From assembly GCA_000708835.1 (NCBI GenBank), contig DF237045.1:1-64000 (forward strand): a DNA stretch of 64,000 nucleotides, read 5' to 3'. Under the pieces are notes generated by a model. That model made no database searches and was not told the origin of the DNA. It saw nothing but the letters and a program-made list of their open reading frames with translations. Shown here in pieces: positions 45,829-59,494 of this stretch (positions are counted from its first letter, which is position 1; the number at the start of each line of letters is the position of its first letter). The position numbers and the translations under genes are program-made. Origin of the DNA: Klebsormidium nitens (lineage: Eukaryota; Streptophyta; Klebsormidiophyceae; Klebsormidiales; Klebsormidiaceae).

Positions 45829-46623
45829 GTTAGCGAGCCTCCAAGCAAAGGTACGCCTGATCCCCAAACTGAAGGCGTCTGATCCCCGAATTAGAGACCA
45901 AACAATCCGACCACAACGAATTCAACAGCTCTAGCAGCGCACGAAGCGGGCAAGCTGCACAAGCTTCAGCAAGAGAATCATCAACTCCACCAACCAGCGT
46001 GCCAACCACTCTTCCTTGGCTAGCACCTTTTACTTAGCCTTAGGTGGTGGAATTGGCAGAGGAAGTGTGGAAGCACCTCTTAGCAAAGCAGCATGAGCAC
46101 CCTTCGACGTGGCAACTTGTGCGGGCTTCTTCGGGGCATGCAGCTTGCAATGCAAACCCTAATTTTGGAGTGCGAAACAAACCATTACCGGAGATACCCA
46201 TTACCGCGCTGCACGGTGACGTGGCCAAAAGATGGCCTTTTCTTTCAAGAATCAAAGCACTTTTCGTGTTGGTCGAATGGTTCTGCGTGCACTTTTTCAA
46301 GGGCTTCAATCTGCTTCAATCCTTCCTTTTCGCAACTTTTGTGGCTTTTGTGGTGCTGGCAGGGTCTTCAAGTGTGTGAACAGGAAGGCAGGCAAGCTGG
46401 CGATGTGATGCTCTTATATACTGGATCATGGAGCCTGATGAGTCTTTGGTGCACAGTTGCTGAGGCTCCTACTTGGAGGCGGTGGATCGGGGGGTGAGCG
46501 ATGCTAGGATTTTGCAGCACTTTGTTGACAGGCAGCTCATCTCACCCGGCGTACGAGCTTCGCAGAAGTTTCTAGAACTTCAGTCGGCTTCACTGCAAGC
46601 GCGGTTTTTTGGGATCAAGAACA
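45829..46623. promoter_or_regulatory. Divergent promoter of ABC1K and GUN1-like genes
   Basis: These 795 bp lie between the start codons of two divergent genes with plastid-type N-termini, so promoters for both must be here. A 111-codon plus frame at 46044-46379 shows no motif and is taken as chance. No TATA box was convincing. Confidence 0.5.
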
Positions 46624-49600
46624 ATGGCTTTGAGCTCCACGCTATTCGCACATCTGCCACTGATTCCCGGCAGGCAGTGCTTTGAGCCGCTTTCAAGCAC
46701 GCCACTCGTCAACAAGCTCCCCCTAAGTCTGCCTAGTCCCACCCTTCGCATTCCTTACAGATCAGGCTCGTTCGTCTGCCGTGCTGCCCCTATGCCAGCC
46801 CCTGAAAGGCCCGCCCAAGCTTCCAAACCTCGCGTGCGGCCAAACCCTAAGTTCGGGAGGCAAGCACCGCCAGCCTCAAGCAGAAACCCCCAATCAGGCC
46901 GCAAACCAAAACTATTTCCGGAAGAAACTTTTGACGCGTCCTTGGACTCTGTTCCTGCGATCGGATGGATCACGCCCGTGAGCATGCCCCGTCGGCGGAG
47001 GGGCCCGTCCGTCCCCGAGCGGTGGCCGAACGAGGAAGAAATGGAGCAGCATGGGTGGGACACCGATCACGACTTTCCAGAACCCCCCCGGAAAGGTTCG
47101 CGCAGCAGCCCTGTGCTCCACGGCAGGGGGATGAACACGCCTAAGCTCAGGGTTCGCGCGAGCCCCTCGGCGCAAGAGGGGTCGTATAAGTCGGCGGCGC
47201 CGGTGGAGTTTCAGGGCACGGGAGATATCGTCGAGGACGTGATTAGGGCGCTGAGAAGGCGGCCCGCGGCACCGGAGGCGGTGCGCGATGTGATGGGAGT
47301 GTATGGGGTGCACATGGGGAAGTATGACGTGATTGCGACCGTGACCGCGCTGCAGAAGCGGCATGACTGGCGACGGTGTTCCCATGTGAGTGGGTTTGTT
47401 TGTTGATTGTTGGGCTGGGAAGAACGAGTCGCAGATTATCCAAGGGGGCAAGATATTATCCAGGGGCCAAGATGTCTTAGCGGCTAGTTTGTGTGTGCTT
47501 CAGGGGGTCCAGTTGCAGATGAAAGCTGTTGCTCAGGTGCTTGATTGGGACTCTCGTGGTTGTAAACAGCTTGGGACAGCACTCAACTAAAGTGGTGCTG
47601 TTGCCCCTTACTGGTCTTGAGCAGATCTGGACATCTTTTGCAGCAATACTACAGGTTATATGTCATGGAATCACTCAGATTCTGGTAACCGCCATCTGCG
47701 GGGCATATTCTTTGAATCCAGATCAGATATCAAAGTGTGAGGAGTTCTTGGTATCGCACACTTCTTCTGGGACTCGTTTGGCTGCCGCACCTGTCTCCCT
47801 TTTTCTCCTACTTCATCGATCTCATCAAGGACGTTCTTTCGTGGTTAACGTGATGAGGACCTTTCAGGACCATTCAAGAGAGCGTTACAATGTGGTGAAG
47901 CGGTTGCTTACAATTATTTCATCTGAGTAGTAAGAGCTCCCGTGCTGTGAAAGGTTCTTTCCGTTTTGTGTGCTCAAAGTTGCTCCGATCTCTCAAGGTA
48001 GAGTACTGCCTGTGATTCTTTTCGCCCTGTCGTTGTATCCTTTCATGTTGAACTGTGATCACGGGGCGTCCTTGTCGTCATTTCGACCTTCTTCCCCACG
48101 AGTTTGCTACATCAACTGCTGACCCTTTGTTGGATTTCGAATCTTGCGCAGATGTTTTGCTGGATGAAGAAGCAGGCGTGGCACCGCCCCAACCTGCGCT
48201 TCTACACGGGCATGATGAACTTCTTGGGAAAGCACGGGCAGGCAGAGCTGGTCACATTGCTCTTCCAGGTAAAGAGCGCTCTATGTGATTTCCCGGGAGT
48301 CTGTGTATTCTCGGGGGTGCTTGGGCTTGGTTCTACCTACTGCCTGGCTGATTTGTCACCAAAGCGGGGGCAAGCAAGAGTGAAGCAGCACTCTCCTCGC
48401 AAGCGACTTCGGTGCCGTTCCATCGGCAGCAGAAAGTGCCTTCCTTGTGCAAAGTTGGGAGCTTCGAAGGTTCTATCGCTCGGGCAAAGCCCATATTATT
48501 CATTTTCGAGAGATGTGGCGCTGCCTTGCTTTTAATATTCTAACGTTTCGACTCGTAGGCTGGATCTTAGACTCATGGTACAGGAAACGTTCTTGTCTGC
48601 TCCTGTCCACAACTTTTTTGTCTGTGGTACCTGCTCTTTGCTGTTATTGGACGGATTCGAGAGCTGGTCGTACCCTTGAGGGCTTTGGTGATTTTAGAAG
48701 TCGAACATGTACCTTATCTTGAGTTTAGGATGGCTTGAAAGGGGTTTCATTCAAGAAACCTCGAAACTTCCCCTCTCAGAAGAGCGTAGTGTTGCAAACT
48801 CCTGCCTCTGATGCAACAGTCGACTCCAACCTCTCAAAGCTAAAGATATGTGTAGAAAGGTCAGCCAGCGAGTCAGACTTTCGCTTCAGTCGTTGCAGAG
48901 CAAGTCGGCTGTGGAAGCTGGGCAAATGTTCAACTCGAATCTTCTTTACATACCTCCCAACTTGATCTCTCCCTGCTTCTCCAACTTCAGTTTTTTTCAA
49001 AACCCCTTCTTGTAGGAGATCCTCCTCGAAAAGTTGCAACCGGACAACTACACCTTCACGGCGCTCATCAACTGCTACGGCCGCGTCCAAATGTTCAGCG
49101 AGGCGCTCGCTGTCTTCAACCACATGAAGACCGAGACCGGCCCTTGCCGACCAAACACCGTCACTTGCAATGCACTAATTGGCGCGCTGTGCCGGGGGGG
49201 AGAGTACTCCAGAGCGCTGGAGATTTTCTCCGACATGAAAACGGGGGCGAACGGCTTGAAGGGGTGCAAACCGAACGGGGTGACGTCGAATATTCTCATT
49301 TCGGCGCTGTGCAAGGCGGGGTGCATAGAGGAGGCCGAGGCGATCTTGCGAAACATGGGCGATCCGAAGAGGGATCCCCTCGGGGCGCCAAATGTCGTCA
49401 CGTACAACACGCTGATGGACGCGTGCGCCAAGAACGGGATGACGCGCAAGGCTGAGGCGTTCTTTGCCGAGATGCGCGAGCGAGGTTTCGTCGCTGACGT
49501 CATCACGTACACGGCAATGATTGACGCGTACGGGAAGGAGGGGCTTTGCGAGGAGGCGGAGAGAATGTTTCAGGAGATGCAAAGCGCGGGGTGTAAAGCG

Positions 49601-50644
49601 GACAGTTGGGCGTTCACCGCTCTGATCGACGCCTACGGAAAAGGCGGTCAGCCGGGACTTGCCGAGTCAGCGTTTGGGAAGATGACGTCGCAAGGGCTGG
49701 AACCGACGGACGTGACGTTCCTGGCGCTGATCGACGCGTTTGCGAAGGCGGGGCGGTGCGCGGAGGCAGGGGTGTGGTTTAGTCGGATGAAGAAAGCCGG
49801 GTTCAAGCCGACGGCGTTGCATTATAGTGCTCTGATGGACGGGTATGGCCGGGGCGGAAAGTACAAGGAAGCCGCGGAGCTGTTCCGGGAGATGCAGCGG
49901 GGGGGTTGCGCGCCAACGACGGTGACGTACTCGGCACTCTTGACGGCGTGCAGTAAATGCAGCACGTGGGAAGAGGCGCTCGTTTTGCTGTACGTTCTGA
50001 ACGAGTCCGGGAAAGATGTGGAGTTGGCGATATGTCGGCTGGTTATGGGGAGTCCCGGGGAGGCGGGTCTGTGGGAAAATGCGGCGCGGCTTTTCCGGAA
50101 GGTCGGGGGAGACAACCGGGCAATCCGGCGGTCGTTTTTCAACGCTTTGTTGGACGTTCTGTGGGCGTTCGGGCTGAAAGCGCGGGCGAACCGGGTGCTC
50201 ACGACCGCTCGGCAAAGTGGCGCGTATTTAGAATCGGATCTCTGCTCGTTCCGTGATACGTGCTGGGAGCTCGATCTGCACTCAATGGGCGTCGGAGCCG
50301 CGCAAACGATGGTGCTTCAGTGGCTAGCCGAGATCCGGACCGCCCTCGCGTGGGGCGCCAAGATTCCGGCGGAAGTGACAATCGTAACCGGATGGGGGAA
50401 GCACACACGCGCGGGGGCATCCCCGGTGAAAGTGGCGGTAAGGCAGCTCCTGGATAATCTAGGGGTGCCGGTGAGATTGGTCGCCGGGAACGGGGGTCGG
50501 GTGACGTTCACCGGGTCCGAGCTGCTGACGTGGCTGAGGTCAGCGGAGGGGCGAGACCGTTTAGTCATGACGGATGTGGTGCGGCCAGGACCGGAGCAGG
50601 AGAGGCGGAAAGAAAGGAGGGAATTACGGTTCTTTGCGAGATAG
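46624..50644 (+). CDS. Plastid PPR-SMR protein, GUN1-like
   Basis: Pentatricopeptide-repeat protein with C-terminal SMR domain. In land plants GUN1 acts in chloroplasts in plastid protein homeostasis and plastid-to-nucleus signalling. Exons: 46624-47385, 48152-48268, 49016-50644; GT-AG, all phase 0; 835 residues (Arabidopsis GUN1 is about 918). The N-terminus MALSSTLFAHLPLIPGRQ is transit-peptide-like. A disordered Pro/Arg-rich part runs to about 215, followed by tandem 35-residue PPR motifs to about 650, for example DNYTFTALINCYGRVQMFSE and NVVTYNTLMDACAKNGMTRK. The block SFFNALLDVLWAFGLKARAN then precedes the SMR domain at about 712-803, with LDLHSMGVGAA and IVTGWGKHTRAG, the LDLH and GWGKH signatures. 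GWGKHS and the FNAL-D-LW block are what tie it to GUN1 rather than pTAC2, where the SMR signature is lost. The tail is highly basic. Orthology needs a tree. Confidence 0.88.
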
Positions 50645-51543
50645 TAGGGGTTAGACTTGTTGTAAAGGGACAGAGCCTGCATTTGCAGTATGTACAGATA
50701 TGATTCTTTGGCTTTGACATAGGCCGCCATTCTTTGTGAATAGCCGTGGCCTGTGAAAGAGACACAAAATGGGTTGTAGTGCCTGTGGCTCAAGAATGAG
50801 GAGAAACTGTTCTGGAGGCGATGTTAACTAGCAAAATAGACGATTGCATGTTTGCTTATAAGCCATTGAGTCTAATACCGCCTCAGTGTCCTTGCCGTAT
50901 GTCCATCCGGGCTTGGACTTTCCATGTGACACTGCAATCCTACTAAGAATTTGAGCAAACCCTTCTGAAATGTTTTTAAATTTACGAGTCCATCGCTGTT
51001 GTCAACCTTCATGGCTCAAATTGTTGCATGCAGTGTGCAGGTACGGTATGGGCGACCCGCATACTGTGATGCGGCTAGCTGCTATATGCTTGCCGTGCTA
51101 ACATGCGTGCATGTGCACAGCATACCACATGCATGATACAAAATCAGTACAACCGTCTGCGTTGACTGCTTAAGTGAGTCGAGTGACTCAGTCCTGCTTA
51201 ACCAACTGGTCCTCCGACCGACTCAGGCTCGATCGGAGCCGCCTGCTCATTGCATGATTCTTCGAGTTGTAGCTTTGGCATGCGTGCGGCCATGGACTCA
51301 TCGCAGCTAATTTACAGTTGGTGCATGATAACGGATCGAGATCGAGAGGACGCTGTGATACATAACGTCAGTCCTTTTAGTCAGCGCGCGCCGGCTTCAA
51401 AGCCTTCTTATCAATCAATGGTGCACCGCCATTTTTACCGTCACGTTGACCTGGGAATGCTCCGACAATTTTAGTACCATTTGTGAGCAGAGCCGACATG
51501 GATAGGATAGCAACAAAGAAAGTATGACTGCATCATGGCGCGT

Positions 51544-52137
51544 CTACTCATATAAAACTGAACTTGAGCAGCTATATACGTATTCAGGGGTTGAGAGGAA
51601 ACGGAACAGTTTCCAAAAACCATGACGACCGCAAGACTTCTTACGCCTGAGCACTGGCGACTCTTCGTCCCTACAATTTTTGCCAACCTGCTGGCCCGAT
51701 AGCGTCTTTTTAGATGCCAAGCTGGGGTACGTTTTGGTCCAAAGCGCCCCTAGCTCAATGTAGTCCTTGAACAAAGCTTTACTTGCACGGTTCTCAAGAG
51801 AAGCTCGATCTCGTGCAACAATCCGCTCCAATTACTCTTCTTCTTTTGGAGCTACTGGTACCCTATTGCTTGCTTGTTACCATACTCGTCCTACTTCACT
51901 ACTACTTTTGCTGAACCTCTCAATCCTGATCGTCTTCATGATTTGCTGCTTCTGTGCCCGTGAAAGACCCTCCTCGGCTTCTTCTTCGCTTCGATGAGCT
52001 TGCACGGCTCCTTTTTGATCATCATTGACCTTTGACACTTTGGTAGACCAGAAGAATGATGAACTTTCTGGCGGCGAATTTCCTACAGTTGAGCCGTCTC
52101 CCTCTTCATCCATCCTTGCCAAACGAAGCTGTTTCAA
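51544..52137 (-). other. Possible coding fragment, unassigned
   Basis: Two minus-strand open stretches in the same frame (52137-51877 and 51831-51544) are separated by a 45-bp piece with stops. The first is charged (EEEAEEGLSRAQKQQIMK), the second basic (SPVLRRKKSCGRHGF). GTAGGA near 51890 and an AG near 51832 could bound a very short intron. No family recognised; may be chance or a relic. Confidence 0.2.
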
Positions 52138-54237
52138 GGAGTAAGCTTTGTCGGCCTCTGCGGAGGAGCGACTTCAGTTAGGGGTCAATTCTGGACGAGA
52201 CGGAATCTACACTACAAGGGCGTTTTCCTTTTGAGACGCGGGTCCTCCCAATTCTCATCCATGAATTTGTCTTACGCACGTACAATTGGGTCATAATAAA
52301 GTTACAGTCCCGACCTTCCGAAAGTGCACCGGAAAAGCCATCTTTGACTTCGAACATCCTAAAGCAAAACCCTCCTTCATTACAAGAGCATCTCTCACTG
52401 AGGTGTGCAGTGCAAATTCCTTCCGCTCGATGGCTCTGTAAGGGACAGCTTTGCAACTGAAAGGCTGCTCAGCCCACCAGGAAACTCATTTGGTCGTCAT
52501 CACCCATAAGTGGCAGGTATGGTTCACAAACATCGACAAGTGCCATCGGATTGCGGCTGGCTGAACCATCCGCCCTACAATCTCGTGACCTGCTCACCCG
52601 TTACTGGCACGGAAACGTTTCAGAGACACAAAGAACAGAGGCCGGCATAGTCTAGAGTTTGATTCTGCTCAGATCATCCCATGAGGTCTTTCTGATTCGT
52701 GAACATCGTGGAAGACATCAAGAAGGCCTCAGCGGCACCGCAAGAATATGCTAGTCCTCGGTAGGCATCGCGCTCCGGTCGTTCCCAGAGGCGATCACCT
52801 TTGCGCCATCAGGAACTAAAGTAAGCTCCCAAGCGAGACACTCAGCCACCAGGGAAAAAGCCAGGAATTACAGAGGCAAAAGGACTGATGCTCACAGTTG
52901 CGTACGCAGAGTGCCCACCAGTACTAGAGAGAGGCTTAGAACGACGGCAAAAGACTCGTGGCCACAGCCACTCAAGCTGGTGGTCAAAACGAGGACACTT
53001 GCATCTTCGCCCTTGCTCGTACAAAGGTGCAGGCTACGCTTCTCCAAAGAGGGTTCTCTTCGCTGTGTATCAAGAAAAGGTCTGCATAAACGCAGATTGC
53101 AAGCTCGTATTGGATGTAGAATGTCCTCCGAGTTTGTCCTGCGTTGACACACCAAGACGATAGTTGAGCGGTTCCCGTTGAAGTAAATATACGCAGCCTT
53201 CAAGCAGTGCTTTCTTGACCACCTTGTCAGCGGGACCCGATTTGCTTCCGGCTCGTGTGATCCTAAATTCATTGGAAGCCGGATGAGTGGCCTGTGATCC
53301 CAACGTGGTAGTCCACTCATGGCCCAGCCAGTCAACCTACGGCCGATACGCAATACAAACGCAGTACGAATTCTTGTCACGCCCTCTTAGAATACTCTTG
53401 TAAAGAGGCAATCTCACAAGTGACGAGATCGCATCGTTCTTGTTGGGCAATGAGCATGAGATGACGAAGTGGGCAGCCCTGCCCTTAATGTTTTATGAAG
53501 TTCTCTCTGCTGAAGCTGGTCTGTGTTTGCATCAAACATATGGATTGTTTCACTTTCATATCGTGTTTGAAACAGACCTGAGGGCAACGCAAGCGAGGTT
53601 TTATTTCCTCTCTTGCCTCGAAGAATAATTACTTGCAGGTCGGATTCAAAAACCCTCGCGAAGGGGTGTATTTGATCGAGTATTTGACCGAGTACCTAAT
53701 CCATTACTGTAAAGGCTCACGACGGCACACATGATGCAGGGCCGAATTAGAACCCACCAACTCACCGTGAGTACCCTGACTTCATTGCCCACGCTGAACT
53801 GACCAAGGCAAGCACGTCGTCCGGTGCGAAGTTCAGGATTTGCAAAAATCCTGTTCGACGTCATGTTCCGGTCACCAAAATTCATTTGTATTGATCTCTG
53901 GGCTATTTGGGGCTCGACAGCGTCAAGCTTCGAAGGTGGGGAAGAAGCACCTTTTAATGACACTCGATTGTGATGAATTGCGGGGGAGAGATTGGTCTAT
54001 GCTTTTATATACCATCCGATGCAAAAAATTCTCTTAAAAAGAAGAGTGTACGTAAGTAAGAGACTCGAGTCGAGGTGATCAGTGCATCTTCTGCAAAAGA
54101 GTTTCAGTCAGCTGTCAATCACCATGCCTGTAATATCTGAAACGAGAAAGGACTGAGCAATCGAGCCAAGTGAATTAGAAGAAGAACCGAGGTTTCTGTC
54201 CAAAAAGAGTGAGCGTAGCCATTCACCAGGGGGGCAG

Positions 54238-54474
54238 CTATAGTTTCAAAAACGGTTTCAGGATAATGACGCCTTTGTGAGGGAAGTTTCCTCGAACAAA
54301 GTGAATGACTTCCATCCTTACCACGACGTACTTTCCGCTTGGCGTGCCAGAACCTGCATTTTGATAGTACTCGGATGATTCTGTTTGTGTAATGTGATAT
54401 GCCCCATCAACGGAAACATAATATATGTTGTAAGATAAGCACTGGCTGCCAAAATCGAAGTCGGCTGCTTTCAA
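54238..54474 (-). other. Possible coding fragment, unassigned
   Basis: The 78-codon minus frame reads smoothly (ADFDFGSQCLSYNIYYVSVD, then GTPSGKYVVVRMEVIHFVRG) with alternating hydrophobic residues like a beta-rich domain. No family recognised and no consistent neighbouring exon found. Confidence 0.25.
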
Positions 54475-54559
54475 CCCAATATGTTTCTAGCCGTTCTTAC
54501 TCTCAAGAACTCAAGATTCGAATGACCTTCGGTAAAAAAAATCGATATTCAATGTTCCA

Positions 54560-54844
54560 GTGACGGATTGTGTGCTGACCGGGGCCGCGCCCGGTTTCGA
54601 CTATCCGCGCGCGCCGCGGCCAGCCGGGCATTGGGCAATCAGCCCATCTTGGCAGAACGTCCCTCTGACAACCATTTTCAAGCTTCCTGGAGACGGGGCA
54701 CCGTTCTTGTGGACATACAACGACAAAGACCAGCAGGATCTGGCCGATGTGCGGGAATTATTCCATACGGATTTCGTTCTTCGATCCCAGGCTCTAAATA
54801 TGCCGAACGAGTTAAACGGCCTCTGCGGCAACACAAGAATCTGA
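54560..54844 (+). other. Possible coding exon, unassigned
   Basis: Preceded by an acceptor-like CAATGTTCCAG. The frame has strong third-position GC in its first half and a protein-like composition (GAAPGFDYPRAPRPAGHW, then TIFKLPGDGAPFLWTYNDKD) before stopping at 54844. No partner exon or domain was identified. Confidence 0.25.
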
Positions 54845-57800
54845 AGTTTCTCGGAGAGCATCTCTTCTTTGCGCCATCAAATCAAAAGTGTGCGGCCAAC
54901 TACAGCTACCAACGTAAAGCGAGAATAACGGAAGCAAGAGGACCGATCCTGACGCGTGAGAAAATCGGACTGCCCACCAAAGAGGCTCAGCAGCTAATTC
55001 ATCCCTCCTGTTGCAGATCATGGCCACCGCCGCTTGAACATGCTAATGACAAACACGGACCGTTTCATCTTCGCCATTGCTTGTTCAAACAGTATCGGAT
55101 TTGATGTTAATATCCAGAGCAGATTCCCTCGCCAGCTTTGCATCCAGTACCCGGTTCCGCAAAGCAGATACCAGAGAATTCCATTATATGACATGCAGCT
55201 TTCCGAGTTGCTTGAAATCGACGCACAAAGTTGATAGCGCAGAACTGTATTTGTTGAGGCGAAACTCGTGTACGAAGCCCTCATGCAGTGCTTAATCGAA
55301 GAGCTTGTCTGCATGACCAGACGCGCCTGTGGCTCGAGTGAAGTACGCTTGCATGTGGGAAACGGAAGGTCTGCTTGCGCTCCCAGCAAACTAAGCAATC
55401 ATCTCATGGCCTGTGCAGACGGCAGCCAGTCGGAGCAAAAATGCGCTGTACCTAATCACGAACCGAATTGTGGGCTGCTGAAGCATTCGCATGAAGACGA
55501 GTTTGGCAAGAGCTTGCACGAGTAACTAAAAATCTGTCGCAAAGATTACGCAGTGGAAGAATGAGCAGCCCCGGCGTCGCAGTGCATGGGCTACGTCTCT
55601 TGCCACCGATGGTATCATGCATATGATTTCAAAGATGTCGAAACAGACGAGTAAAAGCGAACACTTTCCCGAGACATTTCCCTCTCCTTCGTCGACTTTC
55701 GGATGCTTCAATGGAGAGTGCGCATGGGGCTCAAGCAAAACCTCTTGTCACCCGAAGACTGAAAGGGACTCAGAGTGCAGCAATTCAACCTGGCCAGTAG
55801 GGAATGAACCCAGCCAGGAGACAGGATGGCGGAAGAGACTTGCGATCCGCTCGAGAACCTGACAGCTCAATTCGGATCTCTGAACCTGCCTGATGTTGGT
55901 GCGAATGCAAAACGCACCTCCGAACAAGTATTCGTGACGGCTGAAATCACTTGAAGCCTGAGAGAATTGTCATGCCCTCCAATAACGTCGGAATGGTGCC
56001 AAAACTTTCGAGGTTTCCGGCAGAACGTGTGGCAAATGCGACACTCGACGTGTATCTTCCATTTAAAGACTCTTGGGCAGAACCGCCAGCATCATAAAAC
56101 CCAGCAAGTGGGCGGGAGGAGCCTATGCAAACCACACAAGTGACGAGGGGTTCACATTCTTCACTGCTGCCGGTTCGATGTAAAACGCCACAACAGAGGC
56201 TGACAAGCTAGTCCTGTCGGATTGCAGGGCGTTCGACCAGAATAAGGTTCCCAGACCATTTCTTCGCCTGGCAGCAACTACGTGGAAAAGCTTTACAAAC
56301 AACTAACGGTGATTGGGGCTACGTCATCCTTGATCTGCAGTGTCGATTAGCGATAGCATATGGCAGCCACTGAAAGCTCATGATGATTCAGTCATCATCC
56401 ATCTTCAACTTTAGATGCGGCTGCAACAAGCGCCGGTAGAGAGGGGCAGTTACTACCACTTGCGCGACCCTCATCGGACAAAAAGAGAGAGCGTCACAAA
56501 GAGGAAGAACCGAAACATCTAACTTATAAATCAATCGGCGATCTGTGTTAGACAGCTTTATAGCTTGGGACTGCACAAGCAAGTAAGCATCCAGTGGACC
56601 AAACAGAGCCCACCTAATTTCTTTCAACACGGCCGTTCAGATAATAAGACCAGAGCCGCCGGATCGACAAGACAAAATCCACTGAAGTGGTCGTTCTACT
56701 TATCCGACTGATGAAGCGTCACCTGGCCAGCGGCTTCCCAGTATCTGCCAATGATGACGGCATTATCCAGCTCGCCAGGTGACCGTCTCATCTAATGACC
56801 TGCACGTTATTACAAGCGCTCAAATATGCCGAGATGTCTTGTGGTTAAGTTCGTGGAAAGGAAGACCAACTGGCTGGCTTGAAACTTACGTCACTCGCAC
56901 GTATCTTCACAACTTTGACAAAAAGGGAAGCCTACAGCACACTTCATCTGCAGAAGTGTGCATGCCCATATTCCTTTGTAGCTCTTTTCCGAACCTTTCA
57001 AGCATCGGATCGGAGACTCAGGTAGCTCGCTGCGGATCCTTAGTCACAACATTACAAAGATTGTTTACGCGAAACGTTCTCCCAAACAGTTCTGGACAGC
57101 TTAGGTGGACCACGAAAATGCAGTAGGCACCGCCCATTATTTGTCATCATTGCCGCCTTCATGTCATGACCTTCGGATTCTCACACAGAGGACCAATGAG
57201 CTGCTAGATATCTCCCCTTCCGATAACCGCCAGTCTAACCTGTGTAACATCAGACCCACTAACAGCAACGACCAATTTCTCGTACTCCTATCATATCCTC
57301 ATCGTAAACGAGTTGCGCTTCAGTTTCTGAGGCAGGTTACCGCTAACTAACAGCTCATCAGCGCGGAATAAGCTTTAAGCCTGTCTTTGGTTTTGCCAGC
57401 ACGACTGCAAAACTGACTTTTCGTATGAAAGTCGCTCGTCCTCATACTGGTGGCAAAAGCGGCTCCCATGCACGGTAGCCATTGCATTGCACAACTGGCA
57501 CTGATGTAGACGAATGACGTGCGTATTGAGATTCGAAGCTGCCCCGTAGGACGCACTTGGAATGCCTTCGAGGGACTCAACTTGCGCTGCCTTGGATAGG
57601 CATGCTTACAGCGGCCAACTCATCCTTGGCACAGACCTACCAGAATTTTAGATGTTTTCGTGCCTTTAAGGGCGTCAGATACACCAGACAGATGTGCTTG
57701 CCACAGCCAAATGGGTATGGCAGACGTTTCTATTCTTCGACCGGACCTTTTTATACCAAGGCGTGACCTTCTTTGCAGGAAAGCAAAGGTAATTGAGGAG

Positions 57801-59494
57801 CAAGATTTCCTTCTTGCAAGAAGCGGCAACACTCTTGACCGTTGAATCAAAGGACAAGAATCTAAGTAAAATCTATGTTTCTTTCTTGATGGTTCCGAGT
57901 GCCTCCCCTGACACTGTACGATAAGAGCCTGTGGAAGGAATCACACTTTTGTGAATCAGAAAAACTGTCTTTTCGAAGCAGATGAACCAGCTAATCAAAG
58001 AACTTCAAATCCTGTGCCCTTCTGTGTCATGACAAACAGAGGAAAAAAGGAGACTTAGATCAACGGGACAGCTCATTGGAAGGCAGGAAAAACTTGGGCG
58101 CAAAGTAGCCCATATTCTCGAACGCGTTCCGTCGATCCTCGCCGTTCGTACAAAAACACGGGTCAACCTGAAGGCGTAGCTTGATGTCAAAAGGTGGCGA
58201 CTATTACCAGAGTGGTCATCAGAGAAGTTAGGGAGAAGTCCCTAAAGGTCTGAAGGGCGTGTAGCATACCTGATTAGAACTACAGAAAAGCAGATTTTCA
58301 TCTGAGCCGGAAGGGTCGAAGTGGGCGAGCACGATGGCAAAACGATTTGCAGACCGTGAAAGTCAGCGTCTCGCAATCCGTCGGTCCGCTCGCTATCAGA
58401 GAAAACGAGGAAGAAACAAAGTATAAGGTTTGGTTACTTCGTGCCCAGAATGCGGACTCAGATTTTCAGAACAGAAGCCTCAGGCAGCAACACAGATTGA
58501 TGAGTAACAAAGAGAAAATCTTTTGGGACAGCTTCAGTACCAGCTGTCACCAACTGACCGGGCACGGCCGTCCATGCGCCTCACATCAAAGCTGTCTTGA
58601 TCCCAATTCTAGTACAGCGGCGATACAAGAATACATTTGAACGAGCGGGGTCTTCGCTGTTGTCATCGAGGATTTTTTACCAAAATCAGCGAAGCTGGAT
58701 TGTCGAATTTTGCTTTGGAGCGTACAGCTAGTGAGTGCACGCATCCGCTTAATCAAAGCCCCTGTAGGAAGCCTTACTTCCAATTGCCCCTGTCGCCCGC
58801 TGCACAACGGCTGAGTTTGCAGCCTTCAAGAGGCCACGGGCCGCCACGTGAATCACCTGCCCGAGTCTTTGCAAGGTAAAGGTGCCCACAAAAAAAAAAG
58901 TTCCTGAACGGAGAGGCCAATGAAAAAGTCATCGTCAGCCACCGTTGCTCGAAGGTGACGTCAGCTCTGTTTCGGCTGTAAGCCACGAAGTCCTGATATC
59001 ATTTTCGAAGCGCCTTCCGAAAGCGGACGTCCGCAGAGTCATGATACTACTGGTGGATCTGAAATCGCCGCAAATGTCGCTCGACAGAGAGTCTGCATCG
59101 ACTGCACAGATGCCGCCGGGAACCAGCTCCTACTACGCGAGAAAAGCAGTTTCGATTGGCACTTTACAGTCGCTGTCGGCGAATTGGATCCGCCCACTAT
59201 ACATGACCTCTGAATGCAAATTGTGTCGCGCTTGATAGTATTGGATCCGAGAAAGCACACTGAGTGTGTTTGGCCGCGGCCGGCTGCCGCGAACCTCGGT
59301 GCCGCCACACGCTGGGCTTCATTATTGCCAATGAATGTTTGCACCACAAGTCACATAAGAGCGTCGCAACCTGCAAAGAAGGTTGCTGGCTGACGGACGA
59401 CTTTCAACGGCGGCTGATCTTAGTCTTGACCTCACTTCTCGAGTCCTTCTCTGGGAGTGTGCAGATGAAACGTGTCAATCGAAGGTTGCTCTGG

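Larger units (their letters stand above)
50645..57900. other. Gene-poor region with unassembled coding-like fragments
   Basis: No gene could be built. Coding-like stretches exist on both strands (51544-52137 minus, 54238-54474 minus, 54560-54844 plus, 55947-56135 minus), but without recognisable domains or consistent splice phases. 51000-51460 is rich in CATGCA words. Decayed genes or transposon remnants are possible. Confidence 0.35.

Noticed and set aside
46044-46379. 111-codon frame in the ABC1K/GUN1-like intergenic region
   Set aside because: No motif or splice partner. It sits in the expected promoter and 5' UTR space.
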